This document shows, in pieces, positions 34,059 through 40,412 of a stretch of DNA of 64,000 nt (positions within the stretch are counted from its first letter, which is position 1; every line of letters begins with the position of its first letter). The notes under the pieces were generated by a model. That model saw nothing but the letters and a program-made list of their open reading frames with translations. It ran no database searches and was not told where the DNA came from. Source of the DNA: JANYHH01 sp965249745 (GTDB taxonomy: Bacteria > Deinococcota > Deinococci > Deinococcales > JAAFIG01); contig OZ252252.1 of assembly GCA_965249745.1 (NCBI GenBank), forward strand, positions 434,001 to 498,000. The letters are read 5' to 3'. Position numbers and translations under genes: made by a program.

Positions 34059-35549
34059 TTAAATTGCCTCGAACAGCATCAAATCGGGGTTCTCCAAGAG
34101 GCGTGACAGGTACTTCATAAAGCGTGCCGCCTCCGCGCCGTCTATCAATCGGTGATCAAAGGAGAGTGATAAGTACATCATCTTGCCAATCGCAATCTGC
34201 CCGTCGCGGACAATCGGGCGGTCCACAATCGTGTGAACCCCCAGGATAGCGGCGTCCGGCGCGTTGATGATCGGGAAGGACAGCAAGCTTCCGGCGCTGC
34301 CGATATTGGTCACGGCGAATGAAGAACCGCTGATCTCCTCCGAAGCCAGCTTGCCGTCCCTGGCTTTGCCCGCTAGGTCAGTGATGCTCTTGGCAATCTC
34401 CATGACGCTCTGGCTGTCCACGTTTTTGACCACTGGCACGATCAGCCCGGCCTCGGTGTCCACGGCGCAACCGATGTTGTAGTAGCGCTTGTGGACAATT
34501 TCCCCGGCCGCCTCGTCGTAGCTGGAATTCACGTTCGGGAAGGCTTTCAGGGCGCTCGCGGCGGCTTTGAAAATGAACGCCAGGTACGTCAGTTTGACGC
34601 CCGCCTTTTCCGCCACCGGCTTCAGGCGCTCACGAAGTTCCACCAATTTGCTCAGATCCACCTCGTCCACGGTCAGCGTGCGAACGGTGTACAGGTGGCT
34701 GGCGACCATGCTGTTGCTGATGATGCGGCGCAAACCCCGGAGCGGCGTGCGCGTCTCCAAGGATTCCAGCCCTTTGGGGGTCTTGTACTGCGGTGGTGGG
34801 ACGGGCATTCCGTTCCCCGTGGACGACGGAGCGCTCGAGGGAGCGGTTTGCGGCGTGGCAGCGGGCGTTGGTGCGGGTACACCTTTCTCTAAGAAGCTGC
34901 GAACGTCGTCAACGCCGACCCGGCCGTTCGGGCCGCTGCCAGGGACGGTCATGATGTCTAGGTCGTTCTCGCGGGCAATCTTGCGGGCGGCCGGAACTGC
35001 CAGGGCGCGACCGAACTTGTTCGTGCCCGCTGCGGCGGTGCTGGCGGCCCCTGAGCCGCCCTTGGCCACACCGCCAAAGTCAATGTTGACGCTCTTGGTG
35101 TTGACGCCGAACATGCTGTTCGTGGCGCTCTGCGTGGCGCTCTGCGAATCGTCGCCGATGCTGGTGTTCGGCGCGGCACTCGAGCCGGGCGCACCGGCGG
35201 GCGTGCTGACCGAATCGGGGGCAACGCTCGAGGGCGAGGGTGTGCTGGGGGCTGAACTCGAGGCTGTATCGGCACTCGAGGCGGGGGGCGTGCTCGGAGC
35301 TGAGCCGCCGCCTTCACCTGCCAGTAGCGCAATCGGAGCCTTGACCTGCACGACCGCGCCCTCCTGCGCCAGAATCTTCTCCAATTTTCCAGAGAACGGC
35401 GCGGGAATCTCCGTCGTGACCTTATCGGTCATGACCTCGGCGATCATCTGGCCCTCGGTGATCTCGTCGCCCTCCTTGACGAGCCATTTCAAGATTTCCG
35501 CCTCGACGATGGACTCCGCCATCACGGGCATGGTGATTTCTTTGGACAT
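34059..35549 (-). CDS. 2-oxoacid dehydrogenase E2 component (dihydrolipoyl acyltransferase)
   Basis: This is a 496-residue E2 subunit. The lipoyl domain has K43 in the TDKV motif. A long Ala/Ser/Pro linker of about 100 residues follows, then the E1/E3-binding domain (ARKIARENDLDIMTVPGSG, VDDVRSFLE) and the acyltransferase domain with catalytic H466 and D470 in DHRLIDG. With E1alpha and E1beta upstream, it forms a branched-chain or pyruvate dehydrogenase complex; no E3 gene is in the window. SD GGAG is 4 bases before the ATG, next to a hairpin. Confidence 0.93.
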   Translation of the reverse strand: MSKEITMPVMAESIVEAEILKWLVKEGDEITEGQMIAEVMTDKVTTEIPAPFSGKLEKILAQEGAVVQVKAPIALLAGEGGGSAPSTPPASSADTASSSAPSTPSPSSVAPDSVSTPAGAPGSSAAPNTSIGDDSQSATQSATNSMFGVNTKSVNIDFGGVAKGGSGAASTAAAGTNKFGRALAVPAARKIARENDLDIMTVPGSGPNGRVGVDDVRSFLEKGVPAPTPAATPQTAPSSAPSSTGNGMPVPPPQYKTPKGLESLETRTPLRGLRRIISNSMVASHLYTVRTLTVDEVDLSKLVELRERLKPVAEKAGVKLTYLAFIFKAAASALKAFPNVNSSYDEAAGEIVHKRYYNIGCAVDTEAGLIVPVVKNVDSQSVMEIAKSITDLAGKARDGKLASEEISGSSFAVTNIGSAGSLLSFPIINAPDAAILGVHTIVDRPIVRDGQIAIGKMMYLSLSFDHRLIDGAEAARFMKYLSRLLENPDLMLFEAI

Positions 35550-35557
35550 GGGACTCC

Positions 35558-35597
35558 TTTTAGCTGCTGGCTACTAGCTTCTAGCCTCTAGCTAAAA
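35558..35597 (-). repeat. Nested hairpin abutting the E2 ribosome binding site
   Basis: On the plus strand TTTTAGCT (35558-35565) pairs with AGCTAAAA (35590-35597), and inside it GGCTA (35569-35573) pairs with TAGCC (35582-35586), with a 3x3 internal loop and an 8-base apical loop. On the mRNA its 3' arm ends directly beside the GGAG of the E2 gene. It may act in attenuation or processing between E1beta and E2. Confidence 0.6.
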
Positions 35598-35696
35598 GCG
35601 ATAGGTTTTGGCGGTGTGCTTCGTGACCTGGAATTGCCGATTCTCGAGCCAGCGCTGTGTGAGCTTGGTTAGGGACCAGTGGCTAGCAGTTTCCTG
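35598..35696. other. Remainder of the E1beta-E2 gap
   Basis: About 100 bases without gene or further clear signal except one CTCGAG. Together with the hairpin it makes the E1beta-E2 spacer 147 bases, unusually long for this operon. Confidence 0.4.
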
Positions 35697-36719
35697 TCAA
35701 GCGCTCAGCACCTTCTTGATCCCCTCAGCCACGTGATGCGGTTCTGGGCGGGCGAAGTGGTTCAGGCTGTTGAACGGGCTGGGCATCGTGTCAAAACCCG
35801 TGACGCGTTGCACCGGAGCCTCGAGGCTGTAGAAGGCGCGTTCCTGGATCAGCGCGGCGACTTCCGCGCCGACACCCCCGGTATGGCAGGCTTCGTGGAC
35901 GATCACGGCCCGACCGGTTTTCTCGACGCTCTCCAGGATCGTTTCAATGTCCAGTGGCACGATTGTTCGCAGATCAACGATCTCGCATTGGATGCCACCC
36001 TGGGCGGCGGCCTCGGCGGCAGTCTCGCACTGCTGGACCATCCCGCCGTAGGTGATGAGGGTCACGTCGGTGCCCTCGCGGACAACTCTGGCTTTGCCCA
36101 TCGGAATCGTGTAATGCCCGGTTGGGACATCCATGCGGAGCTTCGGGTCGCGGTAGAGCTTGATGGTTTCAAAGCAGAACACCGGGTCGTCAGATTCGAT
36201 CGCACTCAGCAGTAAGCCCTTGGCGTCGTACGGGTTGCTGGGGTAAATCACCTTAATGCCAGGGGTGTGCATCAGGTACGCCTCCGGGCTGTCGGCGTGC
36301 TGCTCCAACAAGCCCAGCCCGCCGCCGACCGGAAAGCGCACGACCAGTCCAGTCGTGTAGCGTCCTCGAGTCCGATAGCGGTAGCGGCTGACGTGGCTGA
36401 AGATCTGATCGAAGCTCGGCATCATGAAGCCACCGAATTGCAGTTCCACCACGGGGCGCATCCCAACGGCCGCCATGCCCACGGCCGTCCCGATGATCCC
36501 GGATTCCGTCAACGGGCTGTCGAAGACGCGATCCTCACCGTACTTGGCTTGCAAGCCCGTGGTGATGCGGTAGACGCCGCCCATCCGGCCCACGTCCTCG
36601 CCGTACAGGACGACCTTCGGGTCGCGCTCCAAGGCCACGTTCATGGCGTCGGTCAGCGCGGCCGCCATCGTCATCGGTTTCGTCTCGCCGGACACGGGTT
36701 TCTCCATCACTTGCGTCAT
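35697..36719 (-). CDS. 2-oxoacid dehydrogenase E1 component, beta subunit
   Basis: This is a 340-residue transketolase-type subunit that pairs with E1alpha for TPP-dependent decarboxylation. Recognisable segments are VVLYGEDVGRMGGVYRIT near 35, DSPLTESGIIGTAVGMAA near 70, VVELQFGGFMMPSFDQI near 92 and the C-terminal EIVDLRTIVPLD and VTGFDTMPSPF. Length is typical. Its start overlaps the E1alpha stop by 4 bases (ATGA). Confidence 0.93.
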   Translation of the reverse strand: MTQVMEKPVSGETKPMTMAAALTDAMNVALERDPKVVLYGEDVGRMGGVYRITTGLQAKYGEDRVFDSPLTESGIIGTAVGMAAVGMRPVVELQFGGFMMPSFDQIFSHVSRYRYRTRGRYTTGLVVRFPVGGGLGLLEQHADSPEAYLMHTPGIKVIYPSNPYDAKGLLLSAIESDDPVFCFETIKLYRDPKLRMDVPTGHYTIPMGKARVVREGTDVTLITYGGMVQQCETAAEAAAQGGIQCEIVDLRTIVPLDIETILESVEKTGRAVIVHEACHTGGVGAEVAALIQERAFYSLEAPVQRVTGFDTMPSPFNSLNHFARPEPHHVAEGIKKVLSA

Positions 36720-37858
36720 TGCGCGCCTCCCTCGGCGCGAATTCGCGCCTCGAGCATGGCCTGCTGCTCTTTGATTTGCCAGACCGGATCCACCATCACG
36801 TACTCGAGGAGTGCCTTCGGATCTGGGGCGGGCGTGTTGTCGGCGGCGTCCAGGGCGACCTGGAACTCGGTTTCGATTTCCGCTTGCATCGCCACCTCGC
36901 GGTCGTCGTTCCAGCGCTTTTCGTTCTCCAAGAAGACCTTCAAACGCTTGATCGGGTCGCGGTTTTGAATCCAGTCGTTCGCCTCGTCCTCGGTACGGTA
37001 CGCCTTCGGGTCGTCGCCGGTCGTGTGCGGCCGGATGCGGTACGTGAGCTGCTCTATTAAACTCGGTCCGTTGCCCGCCCTGGCATCCTCGACGGCTTTC
37101 TTGGCGGTTGTGTAAACCGCCAGCGCGTCGTTGCCATCCACCAGATAACCGGGGATGCCGTAGCCCTCTGCGCGGCGCATCAGGTGATCCACGCCGCTCT
37201 GAACCTTCCTGGGCACGGAAATCGCCCAGCCGTTGTTCTCGATGATGAAGACCGCTGGAGCCTTCCGCGCCGCCGCGAAATTCACACCGATGTGGAAATC
37301 ACCCTGCGAGGTTCCGCCCTCGCCGATATACGTCATGGCGACCGCGTTCAATTTCTGCGCCTGCAAGCCCATCGCCACGCCCGCCGCGTGAACGATCTGG
37401 CCGGGGATGCTGATGATGATCGGCATGATCTTCAGGTCGTCCGGGATGCGCCAGCCCTCCGGGTGACCGCGCCAGTAGAGAATCGCGTTCTTCAAGCCCC
37501 AGCCGTGCGTGACCATCGCGGCCGTGTTGCGGTACATCGGGCACAGGTAATCCTGCGTCTCCAAGGCAAGTGCGCTTCCGACCTGCGAGGCTTCCTGACC
37601 ACCGAACTGCGCGTAGTTCCCCAGCTTTTGCGATTTGTACAACAGCATGAACCTATCGTCTAAGTAACGCATTCGCGTCATCTGACGGTACATGTCCTCC
37701 ACTAACTCGAGGTCAGGGATCAGGTCTTCGCGGACGGGGCGACCGTCAGGCGCGATGATCTGAAAGGGCTTGAGTTCCGTTGTTTCAAGGGTGCTGCCAG
37801 CGAATACGTCGCCCTCGCTGGTGGTCGCACCTCGTTTTTGAGTACGGCGGTTTGCCAT
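36716..37858 (-). CDS. 2-oxoacid dehydrogenase E1 component, alpha subunit
   Basis: This is a 380-residue TPP-dependent subunit. The thiamine-diphosphate motif GEGGTSQGDFHIGVNFAAARKAPAVFI ends in IENNGWAIS near residue 205, and the phosphorylation-loop region IRPHTTGDDPKAYR is near 275. The TTGDDP form resembles branched-chain 2-oxoacid dehydrogenases. It is first in the minus-strand E1alpha-E1beta-E2 operon. No clear SD, and no TANNNT box at the leaderless spacing, was seen upstream. Confidence 0.93.
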   Translation of the reverse strand: MANRRTQKRGATTSEGDVFAGSTLETTELKPFQIIAPDGRPVREDLIPDLELVEDMYRQMTRMRYLDDRFMLLYKSQKLGNYAQFGGQEASQVGSALALETQDYLCPMYRNTAAMVTHGWGLKNAILYWRGHPEGWRIPDDLKIMPIIISIPGQIVHAAGVAMGLQAQKLNAVAMTYIGEGGTSQGDFHIGVNFAAARKAPAVFIIENNGWAISVPRKVQSGVDHLMRRAEGYGIPGYLVDGNDALAVYTTAKKAVEDARAGNGPSLIEQLTYRIRPHTTGDDPKAYRTEDEANDWIQNRDPIKRLKVFLENEKRWNDDREVAMQAEIETEFQVALDAADNTPAPDPKALLEYVMVDPVWQIKEQQAMLEARIRAEGGAQ

Positions 37859-38270
37859 AGAAACGCATTTTAGTACCCTTCACCCTGAAAGTAACAGTTA
37901 CGAGATTACTGGTCGGCGCATGAGGGCATGAATATCGTGCATAAGAACGCTTTTTGCACTCGGTTCAAGATGAGATCTCGAGGCTTCAAGCGCCTGTCCT
38001 CCCGTGCGAAGTACCAGCGGATACATGGGTTCCTGAAGGAAAGGACAGCACACGGTCTGTCTAGTGGCAGCGAAGCTGACGGAGGGGTCGTGCGACGGTG
38101 AGTTTCAGCTACGGGTCGCACGACCCTCTTCTTACCCTGACAGCAGCACCTCACGGGCTTGAGCGCTACTTCGCAGGGGGTGATTCTGATTTGCTGTACT
38201 GAACAATGAAGTCAAATTATTTGGAATACTGCCTACGACAACTCCGTTTGTAGGACAGTTCCCTCGGGAC
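37859..38270. other. 412-base intergenic region with strong hairpin
   Basis: No gene is supported; an open frame at 37906-38154 on the minus strand has no start signal or family. A perfect 12-bp inverted repeat, GGGTCGTGCGAC (38085-38096) and GTCGCACGACCC (38115-38126), with an 18-base loop, stands out. No T-run follows on either strand, so it is not a textbook terminator. A weaker pair CTGTCCT/AGGACAG flanks about 37994-38048. The region may encode a structured RNA. Confidence 0.45.
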
Positions 38271-38621
38271 TCAACGCTTCTTGGCTCGAGGCTTCTTCGG
38301 TTTGGAAGCGGGCAAGTTCGTCATGACCGTACCCAGCCGCAACGTCAACTCTGGGATGTCCTCGAGGAAATCCACGGGAACCTCCGCGTACCCGTTCGCG
38401 CCCGGAAACGGCTGCTCGCGGTTGCCGAACAACTTGTCCACCACGATGTCATCCAGGTGTTTGATCTTGAAGAACAACCGATCGTCGCAGACCAGCGAGA
38501 AAATCTGCCCGTTCAGGTACACGCCGTACTCACCGAACATCTTGCGATACGTGATTTCCCCCAGATCGCAAGCCTGCAACTGATCCGCCAGAAACAGCAT
38601 CGTGTCCTTACTTGTACCCAT
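38271..38621 (-). CDS. TfoX N-terminal domain protein
   Basis: This 116-residue protein matches the TfoX N-terminal domain: YRKMFGEYGVYLNGQIFSLVCDDRLFFKI, with the pattern FGEYGVYLNG and a later PVDFLED. TfoX-like proteins influence competence in Haemophilus and Vibrio, but single-domain forms are widespread and uncharacterised. A basic tail (KPKKPRAKKR) is present. ATG 38621 lies 6 bases after TAGGCT (38628-38633, minus strand), indicating leaderless translation. Confidence 0.85.
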   Translation of the reverse strand: MGTSKDTMLFLADQLQACDLGEITYRKMFGEYGVYLNGQIFSLVCDDRLFFKIKHLDDIVVDKLFGNREQPFPGANGYAEVPVDFLEDIPELTLRLGTVMTNLPASKPKKPRAKKR

Positions 38622-38686
38622 GCGCTCAGCCTACTCGAGTCGGGATAGCGCGAGATTGAGGCGCAATCCCCAGCCCTCCAATCCTA

Positions 38687-38775
38687 CTGATAACGGCACG
38701 ATTCGGCTACTAGACGCGTGCGTCACAGAAGCACTCTACTGCCTTAAAACGTTACGTTGACCATGCCGAAATCAG
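38687..38775 (+). repeat. Dispersed element, copy A
   Basis: Box A is at 38687-38708 and box B at 38756-38775. GATTCGGC (38700-38707) can pair with GCCGAAATC (38765-38773), leaving one base bulged, and the flanking CTACTGAT can pair with ATCAGTAG. The element lies 47 bases upstream of the methyltransferase start and points to it. It overlaps the earlier candidate starts at 38757 and 38763, which argues against them. Confidence 0.65.
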
Positions 38776-38822
38776 TAGTCTCGAGCGCAAACCCATTTCT
38801 ATCCTCGAGCCAGAATGCAGCT

Positions 38823-39434
38823 ATGCCCGATCTTCCGAAAGCCGCTTTTCGCCGCGACGACGAATCCCCGGACGAACGCTTTTACGCCGCGCCGCGTTTC
38901 GTGACGCACATTGACGATGGCGCGATCGCGGCGGTGACACAGCTCTACCGCGAGTTCTTCCCCTCGGGTGGCGCGATTCTGGACCTGATGAGTTCCTGGG
39001 TCAGCCACCTGCCGCCTGAAATTCTATACTCGAGCGTGACCGGACTGGGCATGAACGCGGCGGAACTGGCCCGCAACCCGCGCTTGACGACTCGAGTCGT
39101 GCAGAACCTGAATCAAGATTCCAGCCTGCCGTTCGCTGAGAGGAGCTTCGATGGGGCGAGCATCTGCGTCAGCGTGGATTATCTGACCGACCCGGTGAGC
39201 GTGCTGCGTGAGGTCGGCCGCGTCTTGAAACCCGGTGCGCCCCTCGTCGTGACTTTTTCTAATCGCTGCTTTCCAACGAAGGCGATTCGCGCTTGGCTGA
39301 ACTTGGACGACGCGGGACGCGTGGAACTGGTGCGCGGCTTCCTCGAGACGGCTGGGTTTGAGGGCGTGCAAAGCTTTGATCGCAGCTCGCGTTTTGGCGA
39401 CCCGTTATACGCGGTAATCGGTCGTGGTGCTTAA
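38823..39434 (+). CDS. SAM-dependent methyltransferase (class I)
   Basis: This 203-residue protein has the methyltransferase pattern GGAILDLMSSWVSHLP (motif I variant), VTGLGMNAAELARNP and LPFAERSFDGASICVSVDYLTDPVSVLREVGRVLKPGAPLVVTF split over its core. I prefer ATG 38823 because the upstream codons fall inside the dispersed element and are not conserved in style; CAGAAT lies exactly 6 bases before it, a near match to the leaderless -10 box. The substrate is unknown. The earlier starts 38757 (TTG) and 38763 (ATG) cannot be fully excluded. Confidence 0.75.
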   Translation: MPDLPKAAFRRDDESPDERFYAAPRFVTHIDDGAIAAVTQLYREFFPSGGAILDLMSSWVSHLPPEILYSSVTGLGMNAAELARNPRLTTRVVQNLNQDSSLPFAERSFDGASICVSVDYLTDPVSVLREVGRVLKPGAPLVVTFSNRCFPTKAIRAWLNLDDAGRVELVRGFLETAGFEGVQSFDRSSRFGDPLYAVIGRGA

Positions 39435-39753
39435 AACTGACTCGAGTGGTGGCGAATGATCTCTGTGCTCTACCGCTTTTCGGTCACGGACGTGTGAAAT
39501 CAGGTAACCAGCATTCGCCCCAGAGGCCGTTGTGCCGCTCAATCAACCGTGCGTAGGCATCCCATGTCTCCCGCTCGAGCGGCTTGATCTTGAACCCATC
39601 AGCAAGCTTGCTGGCACTGCAACCGCGATTGCGGCCAGTTCGTGGCCGCATCAGCACAGCGAACGACCTTGCACTCAGCGGGGTTGTGGGGAACTAGGCG
39701 GGTCGTGCCTATTGCTCGAGTGGAATTTTGAATAAGGTTTTTCGCTCAAAGCT
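39435..39753. other. Intergenic region containing the GNAT remnant
   Basis: Apart from the remnant at 39484-39597, these 319 bases hold only non-conserved open frames. An open plus-strand frame at 39532-39735 is the antisense shadow of the remnant. Confidence 0.4.
39484..39597 (-). pseudogene. GNAT N-terminal fragment
   Basis: The minus strand encodes IKPLERETWDAYARLIERHN and then GLWGECW before a stop. This matches the N-terminus of a GNAT group with the pattern TWDAxxxLxERHNGVWGGCW. No start codon is in frame nearby, and everything after the tryptophan is lost. It is a gene remnant of about 37 codons. Confidence 0.6.
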
Positions 39754-40143
39754 CTACCAAAGAACGTTAACGGCACCAAGGGTAGTCAACAAAGAATCCG
39801 CACTGACAAGCGTCAACTGTTCTTCTAATGATTGCGCCACTAGTATTCGGTCAAAAGGGTCTTTGTGATGTCCAGAGAGTGTCGCAGCGCGTATCCCGTG
39901 TGTACCCGTAATCTGGATTTCGACATAACTGGCCTTGGCGAGAAAGGCGTGATAATTGGGCAGAATGCTCGCTGCTTCTGGGAACTTGCCAGAACGGAAC
40001 TTGATAGCCATCTCCCACGGTGTCGCGCTCGAAATAAAGATGGTATTGCTTAGATCACTCAGCAACGCTCGAGCCGTTTTGGATAGAAGTGCCGGTTGGG
40101 TCAATGACCAGACAAAGGTGTGTGTGTCTAACAATAAATTCAT
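39754..40143 (-). CDS. vapC: VapC-type PIN-domain toxin
   Basis: This 129-residue PIN ribonuclease begins at ATG 40143, overlapping the antitoxin stop (ATGA). The acidic residues are visible: D6 in LLLDTHT, E in SATPWEMAIK, D in HKDPFDRILVAQ and D in LVSADSL. Such toxins cleave tRNA or rRNA. The type-II module is complete with its partner upstream. Confidence 0.88.
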   Translation of the reverse strand: MNLLLDTHTFVWSLTQPALLSKTARALLSDLSNTIFISSATPWEMAIKFRSGKFPEAASILPNYHAFLAKASYVEIQITGTHGIRAATLSGHHKDPFDRILVAQSLEEQLTLVSADSLLTTLGAVNVLW

Positions 40144-40379
40144 TGCCAACCCTCGAGTTCCGCGTCATCAAGCGGTTTCAGTAACTCAGCAGCACTCTCA
40201 TTGCTGAGTCTGATCTTCACGAATCCGAGTGGTCGCAGTTTCCGAGCTGGAGCCTCGAGCGGCACGAGCCGCGCATACGGTTTACCGTTTTTGGCAAGGA
40301 TGATTTCTTCTCCATTGTGGGCGCGTTCCACGAGTTTCGAGAGTTGCGTTTTGGCAGCATGAATATTAACGGAATTCAT
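40140..40379 (-). CDS. Phd/YefM-type antitoxin
   Basis: This 79-residue antitoxin opens MNSVNIHAAKTQLSKLVERA, with the Phd/YefM pattern and EEIILAKNGKPYARLVPL. The C-terminal segment (FVKIRLSNESAAELLKPLDD) would bind the toxin. ATG 40379 lies 6 bases after TAAACT (40386-40391, minus strand), so it is leaderless. Two direct repeats overlap the promoter. Confidence 0.88.
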   Translation of the reverse strand: MNSVNIHAAKTQLSKLVERAHNGEEIILAKNGKPYARLVPLEAPARKLRPLGFVKIRLSNESAAELLKPLDDAELEGWQ

Positions 40380-40380
40380 G

Positions 40381-40407
40381 AACTTAGTTTATCACAATCA
40401 AACTTAG
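40381..40407 (-). promoter_or_regulatory. Direct repeats at the toxin-antitoxin promoter
   Basis: AACTTAG occurs at 40381-40387 and 40401-40407, 20 bases apart, about two helical turns. The first overlaps the -10 box. This is a plausible operator for autoregulation. Confidence 0.45.
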
Positions 40408-40412
40408 TCCAC

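Noticed and set aside
37906..38154. Open frame of 82 codons on the minus strand
   Set aside because: Cys- and Arg-rich composition, no start signal, crossed by a strong hairpin, and no recognisable family.
38757..38822. Upstream starts of the methyltransferase gene
   Set aside because: The codons lie in the dispersed element and carry no family residues; a near-consensus -10 box favours ATG 38823.
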